NCBI GenBank assembly: GCA_002794735.1
Contig: NBAZ01000014.1
Location: 1 to 64,000, forward strand
Length of the DNA stretch: 64,000 nucleotides
From: Pyrrhoderma lamaoense
Taxonomy: Eukaryota > Basidiomycota > Agaricomycetes > Hymenochaetales > Hymenochaetaceae
Reading direction: 5' to 3'
Of this stretch, positions 24,898-37,010 are shown one piece after another; within the stretch, counting starts at the first letter, position 1; each line of letters opens with the position of its first letter. The translations under genes were made by a program, and so were the position numbers. Under the pieces are notes generated by a model. It was not told the origin of the DNA. It did no database searches and saw only the letters and a list, made by a program, of their open reading frames with translations.

Positions 24898-27800
24898 TTT
24901 TGTGTTTTTTTAGCAGATGCAGCGGCTTTACTTCTTGATCGGGTCACACGAGGTTCAGGAGCTTTTTTAGAAGAACTTGGCTCTGCATCCGTATTCGCTT
25001 ATCTCTCTGCGGCTTTCTTTGACATAGATCTCGTAACCCTCCGATTCACGTGTTGAATTGGCTCATCGCCTATCACGGTATGCTTCAGTGATCTTCTCCT
25101 CTTAGCTGGCTTTGAAGAGGAAGTACCGGATATCGTTTTATTCTGCTTCCTTCCTAATCGAGTTTTCCTTGGTATTACCTCTGCCTTACTTGGTTCCTTG
25201 TCTTTCGCCAGATCTAGACCTAGGGCAGGTACTTTGTTGTCGTGACTATCTCGCTTGTCTCTCGATCCTGACTCTGATGTGTTCACATTTTCCCCTTCAC
25301 CTAGGTCCTTGCCTTGCACCACGGATCGAGCTGTGCTATCAGCGATACCAGAGCCTAGGGTGAATTGGTTTATATTAATGCCGACTAGTATGCATTGAGA
25401 TGATTCACCTGCTAAAGTTACTTCCTTGTTCTCGCCTAACTCTACCCTCCTGATCGGGGAAATCAGTCACATCTACATATATCATAAAAGTCATAGGAGC
25501 ACATACCTTGTTCTCTTTGCGGCGTGGTCTTCTGTCCTCTGCGAATAAGTAGTACGCTTAGAAGTTATCGTTGTCTTAGTTTCAGCAGAGGGCTTTCTTT
25601 TAATGGGAGCAATAAGGGTTGTATCATCCATCAGAGGTCTCAAAGCCTCCAATATTTCGTCGTGCAATGATCCGTCATCTGTCAAAACAACCAGATCACG
25701 ACCCTTGTGCCCCTCTACATAGTAATATTCCAATAGTAGGGCTCTTATAGACATTACAGCTAATCTTAGCGTCTGAAGAGTTTCAGGGATACTTTGTATA
25801 GTGGCCCAAAAGATGTCGTCGTTTCGAAAAAAAATTTGTCGATTCCCAGAATCCATGGTTCCTTGGAATAACAGACTGAGATGTAATGCCTGATTCTTGA
25901 TCAATTTCTTATAGCTTTCTATTTCTGAGTTCACATCGGAACCCTTTTGAAAGGCGAACAAAGTCCAAACCGCAATCCACCAGATAGACTCTAAGTCATA
26001 TATATAATTAGCCCAAACTCCCCGTTTCAATCCGGAGTACGCCTTGTGGGCATCTTCTGGACGTTTGATACGGTGTATAACTGTTGGCCTGAAACAGTAG
26101 GATCGTGCGGCAACTTCAATGGCCATGAAGTCAGCTGTACCCTGTTCGTTATGCATGATATAAGATACTTGAATACACTGATGAAGAAAAAGTATCTCAC
26201 GATCCGAACATCACAGTTTCCTCCAGTTCCAACTTGTTTTGCAAATTCCAAATCTCCAACGAGTCCGCGATCCTCTCCGGTACTCGGGTCACTGTAAAGA
26301 TAAAGATTCCCAGGACTAAGATCTCTGTGGACCCATCTTGCCTTGTGAATATGGCGGAGAGCTGAGATTACCGTTAGATGAGACAAGTTCAGAGAAGTGG
26401 CGACTGACTAACCTTCAACTGCACAATGCAGAACAAACCCCATGTCTCTTATACTACGTAATTTATGATAAGGAATCGCAACTTCCTTGTATACTATTCG
26501 ATAATGCCAGCGGTGAGCATGACCTAAACTTTGATTTTCTTCCAGTCTGGTTACTTGTTTCCGAGGCTGGTCATTTGTTTCGTTCGTAAAACCTTCGGAT
26601 GTCTTTGCCGAACTATTTTTACTTGTGACTTCCTCGTTTGGTAGGGGAATCTTGTACGTTTCTTTGGGCCCTATACCATGTAAGATAACTAATCTTGTAT
26701 GATCATCCTGGTCCCCGACCTTGACCCTCCCAGATAAAATAGGTGTCAAGGTCATGTTCTCGACAACCTCACGACCTGCAACGTCAGATAAACTAGCAAG
26801 AATTTTTTGCAACGTCACATCTTCCGTTTCATATTTTTCCCCAGGCCAGTAGTCCTTAATAATCACCGGCTCCTTCTCTTCCAGATCATCGGCCCTGAAA
26901 GCCTTGTATATCCTTGTACCTGCAGTAAAGATCCCATCTGCTTTTATGTCCGAAATAACATTCGAAGAGTTCGTTATGAATTGGGCACCAGCAACATCGA
27001 CTGTGAATTCCCGTTCACTCCCATTATACCGTGCGGTCAACGTTGTATCCCAACCAAGATCAACCTTGTCTGCAAATACAAATGATAACACTACCTTAAT
27101 CATCGTAATTGGGTCCTATGACACGGGTTGATAGATTATAAGATACGCTGATGAATAAGGGTAAATGTACGTACAGTGACGAAATCGAAAGATTCGCTGG
27201 CTATGACCATGCTACGATTGAATATCCATAATCTCATGCGAGTATCTTCGATAGTTGCTCCGAAAGTGAATTGGCGACATGGGTCTATAGACATACAATG
27301 TATAATACTATGAATTACCTGTTTTGCATTCTGTCAAAAAAGAGTCAGTATTGCTATAGATTTATAGAAACAAGGTGTTCACATCATATGCGCCTTTCTC
27401 TGCTTTTTTGAAATGAAGGCTTAATGCAGAATTGTACCAGTGTTTCCCGGCCAGGGATTTCGGATAAGTATCGTCGGGGTCTGACACGAAGAGTTGGGCA
27501 TCTGGTTTGATTTTACTATCCCTCTCTGACCAAGTGGCATTATCTCCATCGGCATATAAGTAGTTCGTTGGAAATAGATGAGGGCCACTTGTTTCTCGAG
27601 CTGCTTCTGTGATTGCATCAAATATTTTCACCAAGGGTTTATTAAAGACAACCGTCTCATGGGAGCTAGAGCCCCTGGGGCTCTGCGGGAGGCCTTCCCA
27701 GTAGTATTTATTTGTAGTAGTATATTTCCTTAATATCCTCTTTGCAATACAGTAATCGAGAATCTTGTCGATACTAAATTCTGGTCGGATGGGGGGCAGG

Positions 27801-28239
27801 ATGTAGTCAAAAAAATAGTCCATTGGTCCTTTCCTGACTTCACCTCCAATATCTTTGATAGTTGCTTAATGTTATAATTTCACGCACAGACACAAACACT
27901 CACCCCATTCATTGAACCTTTCCCTTGTTAGGGTTTCTGTATGAGGTGGTTTGAGCTTTTGTAATGACTTCTTTCTTTCATGACGATTGGTAGTTGACGA
28001 GGCTCCTGACTGATTAAAGGGCGGTGGGGAGTTTGTGATATACTCCCCGATTTCTACAGCTTTTCCCCTCCCCTGTGCATTCTCTCGCTCAACAAGATTA
28101 GATGGGGAGATCAGAGGATTTGTAGTCTTACTAAACTTGACATTAGTTTTTATTGTCGCAAAAATGATGCATCTTACCGTTTATGCAGCGAGCTCGAATC
28201 CAATAGATGAGTTTTTAGGGGCATGGAGCTAGACGGCAT
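24898..28239 (-). CDS. FunK1-family protein kinase, copy A (possibly impaired)
   Basis: FunK1 kinases are a basidiomycete-expanded protein-kinase-like family of unknown substrate. Exons from the ATG at 28,239 give a disordered N-terminus and then YFFDYILPPIRPEF, HWYNSALSLHFKKAEKG, FGATIEDTRMRLW and DKVDLGWDTTLT. The kinase core follows: IVIKDYWPGEKYE, WHYRIVYKEVAIPY, the catalytic loop WVHRDLSPGNLYL (near 26,330), GDLEFAK in the DFG position, then GTADFMAIEVA and DLESIWWIAVWTLFAF. The C-terminal tail is Lys/Arg/Ser-rich and ends RVTRSMSKKAAER at a stop at 24,999. In-frame homology to copy B continues past that stop to 24,898. A second problem is at 27,865-27,903, where sequence aligned to coding DNA of copy B has two TAA codons, unless it is spliced as a 39-nt GT-AG intron. 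The kinase core itself is intact. Confidence 0.7.
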
Positions 28240-30433
28240 GTTTTGAGGAATAAAGTTATTAGTGATTGCATTTGGGGTCGAACTTGAATACCGCGACGCG
28301 TCACGCGTTGCGTGACTCTCACTAGCCACAAGCTTCAACTTAATGATATCAGATATGACACATAACTTCGGAACAGACATCACTCCGCTTGACAGCGTTT
28401 TCTTGAATAATATAGGACGCTAAAGTTAAGTATGTATACAGACTTCTTATATCGAGTTGAGATAAATTCATGTATATCGAGTTTATCAGGCAAAGTCCAT
28501 ACTATCAAAGCTTTCAAGAACCTGATTAAGTAGATTGCCACTAAAATTGCAAAAGCAATGATAATAGCAAAAGACAATGCACAGGTGGTTCCACTAAGTC
28601 TTCGGCACTTCTAGATTTGAATGCTGATCTACATGCTAAATTTGGAAGGAGCTCAGTCGTCATTACCAAGTTTGGTCATAGTAAAAAAGCTATTCTTCCC
28701 TCGCAACTCACAACGAAGATTAAGTTGTGCACTAATGAGTACCATCGTCTTGTCTGAAATATATATTTCGTATTCAGATCCCTAACTATAAGGCAGCTCA
28801 TTACTGGTTACACTTGAATTTGGTCTTTAGACACTCAATATAAATCCATCAGTGAGGGTAATACGCACATGGAACTAAAGAACAAGAAAACTTCAATAAG
28901 GCGTCATTTAACAACAAATAATTTCTTGGGGTGTAGCATAGGAGCCAATAAATCCTTAACCTCAGGTCAGCGTTCGACCTTTTACTCGTATTCAATGGCG
29001 AGAACTTGGGGTTTAGAGTCTGCCTACGCCAGACTCGATGCTCTGGCTCGATTTCGGGGCCTAAAAGGCGAGAAACTCGCCTTCGGGCGAAATGCCAAAA
29101 TTCAGCCGAAGCGTCGAGAAAGATAGAGACCCCTAGGTTAAGTGGGGCTCCTCAGACAGGTTGATAGATTAGAAACATATAGAATAGATCCCGACCGAAG
29201 CTATAGCTTGAGATAAAAGTATGTATTTTTCTGCTCACCCGGACGAATCGCAGTACAGTCAGAGTGTTAAGAACTCGTTCGGGCAACCAAATAAGAAGCA
29301 GAGCAATAGGTATAGAGTACATGGGACATTCAGAGGACTAGAGGGGAGTAGTATCTAGAAGTTGATTGATTGAATGTCTAGGACCTCAAGTCTGGAGGCT
29401 TATATATCAAAACGCGAGATAAAGAATCGATAGCAAGGAAATCATGGTTTCCAGGTGTCTATATGCCGCTGGACGAAGGGTTTAGGCTACCAGAATCGAA
29501 GGAGCTCTTTAAACGAAACCTAACCTCAAGTAAGAATAAGAATTGAAGCCAAACAGTAAGGGAAATGGGCTGAAAACGCGGCCGAGAGTAAGGAAATATA
29601 GTAGTAGTAATGGACTCTCCAGAAGAGTTACAAAGTGTATTATAAATGCACTACGACCAGCTATCTACTTAGTTGTTCCTACACCAACTCGAGCGAAGTA
29701 GGCTACGTGAGTATTTGATAATTTATCAAAGTCAAAAGATTTATCTGTTACTTATGTAAATGCTACATTACACTCATGCATTGTGACCGTTAGAACATTG
29801 GTCCCGGTTAACATCTTCTAGTCAAGAATTAAGAACTTCGTGAATCTCGAAGGAAAATAAACTTGCAATATGTGGTAATATCACATGAAGGGTCGTTAAG
29901 ATACACTATGACACTTTGAAATCGTTAGAGAAATACTAACAGATAACTATCCATGCTTTACTAGTAAAATATGCTATACGACTTATAAATTTGCTTCAGA
30001 ATTCTTCTGCATGAGTTCAATCTTTGGTGAGATGATTACTACCGGCTTACATACTTGCCTCCCCGTCCCATTGTCCATTGTTTTCACTGACAAATTTGTA
30101 TTGTGGAGTGAATGCTCATAGACAAGATACGAGGATAATTTCTCGGGTCTAAACACAGCTCGATTACTCCAAATAATTTCGTATACCGAGATAAAACTAT
30201 CAACGAAGTAAATCATGAAAATCGTATAATATCTAGTTCCAATATAGATGCTTGCCGTATTCAGTTGTACAATGAGAAGAAAGCATGATAAGAAAGCAAA
30301 AATCGAAAGCAGTCGTGATAAGCAAGATCAAAAGCAGGGAGAACAATTTCTAAAAAAAAAACGAAGATAGAACTTGGAAAGGCATACATACACACATATA
30401 TATACATATATATCAGGAATCATGTCATAAATT
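28240..30433. other. spacer between the FunK1 genes with family relics and a GC-richer insert
   Basis: Around 28,700-28,770 the sequence matches the family exon region encoding QTRRW-SLTHI (GTACCATCGTCTTGTCTG is shared). This is a relic of a DUF6533-like gene on the - strand. It breaks off near 28,940, where a GC-richer segment (about 28,940-29,150) begins. That segment includes a hairpin AGGCGAG-AAA-CTCGCCT at about 29,066-29,084. A + frame spans it (28,869-29,126) without recognisable motifs. The stretch 29,990-30,433 is the 3' flank of copy B that is duplicated at 23,490-23,860. Between these, nothing is supported. Confidence 0.45.
28296..28308. promoter_or_regulatory. tandem ACGCGT boxes upstream of FunK1 copy A
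   Basis: Two ACGCGT hexamers are separated by a single C, about 57 nt upstream of the copy A start codon. They sit in an 18-nt block CGACGCGTCACGCGTTGC that is identical upstream of copy B. ACGCGT is the MluI cell-cycle box bound by MBF-type factors in other fungi; binding here is inference. Confidence 0.55.
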
Positions 30434-33400
30434 TCACTTCCGTGGCTTTTTAGCTGCAAGTTTGCTTTTCGAACGAGTTACACGAGCTTCAGGAGTCCTC
30501 TTGGAAGCGCTAGGCTCCGCATCCTTGTCAACCGCTGCGTTTCTAGTCATAGATCTCGTTATTCTCCTATTTAAAGAGTGTACTAGCTCCTTGTCTGTCA
30601 CAGCAGGTCTTTTCGTCCTACTCCTAGTTTTTGGCTTTGGAGAACTTTCACCATTAAGGTTTTTAAGTTTACGTCCCAAACGAGGTTTCGCTGGAATCGC
30701 CTTTACTCTACTCTGCTTCTTCTCTTTCATCATATTATTTGTTGTATTACCGTTAGCCGCTTGGCTCGGAGCAAAAACTTCGTTGTCTGCGCCATCTTGT
30801 TTGACTCCTGACTGTGACTCAGATACGGCAGCAATTTCCTCTTCGCATGGTCCACTGTCCTGTGCCGCAGATTTTGTATTAGAGATAGAGACAGGGACTG
30901 GAGCATATTCGATGTCTTTCGAATTATCTGGTATACACTGAAGCCGAGAATCTGGCAACTTTACTTCTTCAATCTTACTAGACCCTTTGTTCCTATTCAA
31001 GAGAAATGAGATGAGTTCATAATGAGAGTGTTGTGCAAACATACCTTGTCTTCTTTACCGTATGCTCATCCGTTCTTGTCGCATAGGTACTCCGTTTGAA
31101 GGTTGTAGGGGGCTTGGATAAAACTGAGGAATCGACAACAACGCGAGCAATGTGAATATCCTCCTGCTGCATTATATTGTTCAAAGACTGTAGCATTTCG
31201 TGATGCAATCTACCGTTTGTTATCTTGACAGGATTATTCCCCTTACGTGCTTCTGCTTTATAGCACTCTATTAGCATGTACCTGATTTGAATTATTGCTG
31301 TCCCTAGTGTCGCAAGACTATCAGGGACGCTATCCATGCCACCCATAACTTCCACAAAACTGTCATCTATTGTGAAGAAGCTAGGCCGATCATCGTTATC
31401 CATAGTTCCTCGGAATAGCGTGCTGAGGTAATAAGTCTGATGCTTGATCACTTCTTCATTGCTTCCGGTTTCTGAGTTTGCCTCGGAGGCACCTTGGAAA
31501 GCGAGAAAGGTCCAAACTGCAATCCACCAGATAGACTCTAGGTCATGTATATAATTGGCCCAAACTCCTCTATTTTTGTTCGCCTGGACAACGTCTTTGA
31601 GTTGCATCCTTAGCCCCACACGAGTTTCCGGCATGAAGCGATGAGTCTGTGTAGCAACTTCGACGGCTGTAAAGTCAGGCGTGCCCTGTTCATGAATATA
31701 AGTCATGATAATTAATCTATATATAAAATTTGTTCTTACTGTCCGAACATCACAGCTCGCTCCAATTCCTGCCCTCTTTGCAAATTCTAAGTCACCGATG
31801 AGACCCTGCTTCTCTCCAGTGATTGGATTAGTGAACAAGTATAGGTTACCAGGGCTAATATCACGGTGTATCCATCCGGCCTTATGAATATAAAGAAGAG
31901 CTAGATATCTCATTAGACAACACAATTTCAGAGAAATTAAAGTCGACTTACTTTTAACCGTAGAACAAAGAACGAGTCCCATGTCTTTCAAACTACGTAA
32001 TTTGTGATATGGTATGGCAACCTCCTTATATACGATCCGATAATGCCAGCGATGTATATATGTTGATTTACGACTCGCTTCCACTTTCCGGTTCGCTTCC
32101 ACTTTGAGAGCCATACCTCGAAGTTGGCCATCTGTTTCTTTCTTAAAACCTTCCGAGGTCATCGTAGAACCTGCCTTATTCCCAACTTCCTCATTTGGCA
32201 ATGGTATTGTGTATTTGGCTTCAGGACTTTTCCCACGGAGAATAGTTGTTCTTGTATGGTCTTCTTGGCCTCTGACTTCAACCCTCCCAGAAGCAATGGG
32301 TGTCAAAATTGAGCCTTTGACGGCCTCTCGCTCACCATAATCTTTGATATCAGTAAGGATCTTTTGCCGAGTTTCGTCTTCCGTTTCATATCTCTCGTTT
32401 GGCCAATAATCCTTAATGATTACTGGATCTTTCTCTTCTATGTCCTCGGCTCTGAAAGCCTTATAGATTCGCGTCCCGCCGTGCAGATACCGTCTGCCTT
32501 AATATCCGAGATGACATTTGAGGAAGTTGTTTTAAATTGTTTCTTGGAGACTTCAATACTAAACTCTCGTTCACTGCCGTCATATCGTGCCGTCAAGGTT
32601 GAATCCCAACCGAGATCGATTTTGTCAGCAAAGGCGAGTGAAAGGACTAATTTAATCATTGAGATTGGGTCCTATAACACAATCATCAGTGAGTAAAGAA
32701 TGGTAGACTGAAGATACACACATTATTGAAGTCAAAAGATGTACTAGCTATAAACATGCTACGACTGAACGTCCATATCCTCATTCGAGTGTCCTCGATA
32801 GTTGCACCGAGGGTAAATCTTCGACATGGGTCAATAGACATGCAGTGATGTAGACTATCGAGCACTTGTTGAGCATTCTGCGGAAGTGAAAAGAATATCA
32901 GTGCTGGGAAGACCCTATGGGGGTAAAGGGCATACATTGTATGTTCCAATCTTTGTTTTCTTAAAATGAAAGCTGAAGGCAGCATTGTACCAGTGCTTCC
33001 CTTCCAAGTATTCTGGGTAGGTATCATCAGAATCTTTGAGGTAAACTTGTGCATCTGGCTTGATGTCACTATTCCTCTCTGACCACATAGCGTTATTCCC
33101 ATCGGCATGTAGAAAAGTTGTCGGAAACACAGGTATATCACTTGTTTCCTCAGCTGCCTTTGTAATCGCCCTGAATATATTAACAAAGGGTTCATTAAAG
33201 ACAACTGCTTCATGGGCCTTAGCATCTTTAGGATTCTGAGAGAACCCATTCCAGTAGAATATATTCGCATGAGAATGTTGTTGAAGTATCTTCTTCTCAA
33301 GACAGTAGTCAAGAATCCGATCGATTTTGAATTCCGGTTTAATGGGAGGTAAGACGTGATCAAAAAAGTAGCTAACTGATCCGCTTCTAACTTCGCCCCC

Positions 33401-33830
33401 AGTATATTCAATGATTGCTTGACGTTTAGGCTTCGCATACAGACACCGAATCTCGGCCCATTCGCCAAATCTATCTCTTAGTGGAGTATCAGTCTTAGGT
33501 GGTTCTAGTTGCCGGTCTGGGGTCTTATAACGAAAACGAGAAGTAGAAGCAACTTTCGCAGACACAGGAAATGGTGGGATGTTAAATTCAAACCCCACAG
33601 TGTCCATAGCCTTCCATTTTCCCTTTGTAACAACTCGCTCATCTGGGATAGATGAAACATTTTCGGTTCGAGGATTTACTTGATCACTAATTCTCAAACA
33701 TTAGTATCTTTTATTTAAGGAGATAGCGTGTAACTCACATTTTATAGATTGTATTTGATATTTCAGAGCGAGTTTCCATGGATATAGTACCAGGTATGGT
33801 GGGTTGGGGAGAAGGTTCGTCGACAGACAT
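30434..33830 (-). pseudogene. FunK1-family protein kinase, copy B, with one frame break
   Basis: This is a full-length paralogue of copy A. The ATG at 33,828-33,830 (MSVDEPSPQ) is followed by FGEWAEIRCLYAKPKRQAI (no intron here, unlike copy A), YFFDHVLPPIKPEF, HWYNAAFSFHFKK, FTLGATIEDTRMR and DKIDLGWDSTLTARYDGS. The kinase core then has VIIKDYWPNERYE, WHYRIVYKEVAIPY, WIHRDISPGNLYLF (near 31,870), GDLEFAK, GTPDFTAVEVA and DLESIWWIAVW. The tail is long, acidic then basic, and ends SKSKLAAKKPRK. Near 32,475 one base is missing relative to copy A. The frame after DIKADGICTAG shifts away from TRIYK, and the rest of the kinase lies in the other frame. All other exons are clean, so this is either a very recent pseudogene or a sequencing or assembly indel. 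Confidence 0.7.
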
Positions 33831-33886
33831 GATGGAATGTAATTGAGAAGCGCGTCTGAGTACAGTTACGCGAGGTGACAAGCACG

Positions 33887-33899
33887 ACGCGTCACGCGT
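33887..33899. promoter_or_regulatory. tandem ACGCGT boxes upstream of FunK1 copy B
   Basis: The same CGACGCGTCACGCGTTGC block as at copy A lies about 57 nt upstream of the copy B ATG, so spacing and orientation are conserved. The flanking sequence has diverged more than the block, which hints at selection. Confidence 0.55.
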
Positions 33900-35207
33900 T
33901 GCACGAATTTCATACAAGTCTTAGTTTAGGGCCAGTTCGGTGATCTCCCTGAAATGAAAATTATAATCGCAATATTAATCCCAGTTTTAGGGTTTCATGT
34001 GGATCATTTGGCATTTTCTATTTTGTCATTTTCAAGCCAAATTTATCGCATTATATTTTTTTAAAATCTTTGATGAATGAAATCCACTCCAAGATTTAAT
34101 ATAGAACCAGTCTTAGTATTGTTGTAATTTTTGCTTCGTGATACGTAGTCTGGCTCAGTATATCACGCATACTTTTTGTACTTCAATTTATGTGCCCCAA
34201 GAGTTGAAGTAGAGTGAAATTACGATCATGGAAGCTCGGCATGCCAAACAGGTCTTAAGGACCTCCCAAATTCAACTTTGGCTCTTCAGTACCGAGTGAA
34301 ACCCTTTTGGTGATAAGACCGACAATAACAAGCTGGTCCGGTCACGGGTTGATGATATATGAATCCTAAGTATGTTGATAGTTTCGTTTGAGATATTCAG
34401 AAGATAGAAGCGTAGAAACAATGATCCAATTAAAAGACATTTTTTACTATATTCGATACAGGAAACACAGTCGATATAGCACTTGACTGTATCAAATCAT
34501 CCCTAACAGTGTGACAAGGGAGCCAGCACCCATGTCTTGGTTATGCCGGTAATTATTTATTTTGTGGATGATCACAGGGAAAGATGAAGAAGAATGGATA
34601 GCTATAATATACTACACCATTCAACTCAATCAAGGTTATCAAGTTTACAACACCAATTGAAAGCTAGCATCGATGCCATAGAGTTATAGGATACAAGAAA
34701 AGGGAAATAAATTGATGTATAAACTCAAAATTAAGTCCGTAGCTGATAGATGGGATCCGTGATAAGGGATAATTAGTGGTTGAGTCGACGTAGCAACTGA
34801 ATTTATGGATACCTTCCATGAAAGGTGCCTAGGAGAGAAAAGGCATCAAGTTGAGGTAAGTTATTGCAACAAAAGAAGGACTTGAGATAAACGCCTATTT
34901 TAGGTCAAAACTATAGAAAACAGATAATATGTTCTAATTGAGTAAAAAGATTTCAAGAGGGTAACGAGACTCTAGGAAAGATTCTGCATAAAAGTATGAG
35001 TTAAGTGACTAGCCTCGAAAGGAAGTCGAGGTAGCAGGGCCTGGGTATCGCATACAGTACTTATTATTACTATCACAGACCCAGTGTTGCCTATTTTTGA
35101 TGAGAATGAGCCCAGCTCGAGTAGACTAGCTAATGTTGCTGATCACAAAGTATGCATCATCTTCTATGTCCGCTACGTCTACTACGTCTCGACTCTAAGT
35201 CATACTC
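33900..35207. other. non-coding spacer
   Basis: This is AT-rich DNA between the 5' end of FunK1 copy B and the 3' end of membrane-protein copy 4. No frame above background, RNA gene or repeat could be supported. Confidence 0.45.
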
Positions 35208-37010
35208 TTATCGCTTACTTATTGATAATGACTCAGCCTCTTTGACAAGGGTGTTCCATCTGCGAAGAATGTTATCAGAGCTAGTTAGACGATAAACAAT
35301 GTAGAAAACAAACCAGACCACGCTCCGGGAGGCCTCTGCAAGACAATTGTCTCTTCCTAGGTCATCACGGAGAGCGGTAGCAGTTCGCTGATTTTCTAGT
35401 CAGAATGAAGGAAAACGAGAGGTAAATATGCAGACACTAGATAAATATAGTTCGCTTACCCGTAGTAGAAAGGACAGGACTCCCAAAGTCGAGGTTGCTA
35501 TAATTACTGCATATACTCGCTTGACAGGCCGATCCATCATTGATTTCCGTTTTGGCTGCTTTCTTCAAATTAATGAACATCCGACCTCCGAATAGACACA
35601 AGAAGACCGGATCTCCAAGAATGCTGAGGGCGTATGCACTAATAGAAGTTGTAGTTGCATAGGCTGCATACTCTACGATATTCACTACACTGCAGAATAA
35701 GACCCTATACTCGAGTTACACCATGAACAATTGAGTAAGATAGAAAACCATACACAAAGTAGTAAATTATCTGATCTTTTATCATTATATTTACCAATCT
35801 CGTTCGCTTCATCCCAAGTGATCTCCATTGGCCAACGACTTTGTACATAGCTAATATTAATAGAATAAATCCAATAAGCAGTACTATCGACCTAGAGACA
35901 GGTTAGACTATTAAATCTAATATTGATATCATCTTACCAGTCTGCCAATGCAAATTCAATGACGCGCGCTTGGTTATCTACATCAAGACCACAGAATACT
36001 ATACCTGGACCAAGGACATAAGATTGTACTACATTTTTTAGTATTTTTAGCTCAGTGAGTAGCAGATGACGTACAATTCTCTGTTGTGATAGTTTTAGCG
36101 ATCAAAGCTATTTTCAAGACTGCTTCACAGAAGATTATTGTCTTTAAAACGGCCGACAATATTTTGTCTTCGAATGTCAGTAAATGCAATGATAGAGTAG
36201 AACGGACATACTATTTTCCCATAATGCAACGACACGGATCACGAGAATGTCTAACCATTGATCAGAAGTCATGTTCTAGAAATCACGAGGAAGAACAGAC
36301 AGTCAATTATGATGATGTTGAATGCACCTAATAATTGTTAGCCTTGGCTCAAAATGTTGGTCATTGAAGTCATACTTCCGATGTTAAATGTCCAATGACC
36401 AAATAGACCTTTTAAGTCGAAGAATGAGTGGCCGTCTCAGGAAAAGCAGAAAGATAAAGTTACACCTGAGTGATATATTTAGTATCTTCCATTGAATGTG
36501 TATATCAAACCTACAATGTTGTAGTTGCGTTTAGAGATTGCACTGCACTTTATTAAGCTTATTATTTTGTACAAAATAATGAAAATAGTCACTGAAGAGA
36601 GAAGATATCTGGGACAAGATGCCAATATACCGATTCTAATGGAGTTCAATAGCAGAACGAATTAAAATTGAGTTGGACTCACAATGAAAAACAGAATGTG
36701 TGTCGGCGAACACCACCGTCTTGTCTGAGATATGTTTCAAATTTATGACTAGATTATAATCATGTTGATTGCATACCCAAAGATATTTGATCTATGTTAA
36801 ATATTAGTGTGATACAGATATCAAAATTTGAGACGCACTTCATCGTCAAATGTGAGAACTATCAGATGTAAGCACAACTACTGAAATCAGATATAACGAT
36901 GACTTACTAGTGTCATATACAAGGAGCGCACAAATCGAAATACTAATGTATTGCTCAATATATTCCCCTTGAACAATCTTTATTGCGTCAAATGGGCCAA
37001 AAATTGACAT
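35208..37010 (-). CDS. DUF6533-like seven-helix membrane protein, copy 4
   Basis: The ATG at 37,008-37,010 leads to QYISISICALLVYDT. Micro-exon 1 (36,839-36,858) encodes LTFDDE and micro-exon 2 (36,777-36,791) encodes IKYLW. Next comes the SLTHI-type exon (near 36,700; here the bases read as a variant of RRW) and then NRYIGILSQISSLF (near 36,620). Later exons give an ALWENS-type helix (near 36,220), the RSMSIVLLIGFILLILAMYKVV helix (35,820-35,890) and AYALSILGDPVFLCLFGGRM (35,560-35,640). After a donor near 35,460 a longer C-terminal exon encodes DDLGRDNCLAEAS and WFVFYIVYR. It ends at a TAA at 35,208-35,210. This C-terminal exon is shared with copy 6 but not with copies 1-3 and 5. Confidence 0.7.
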
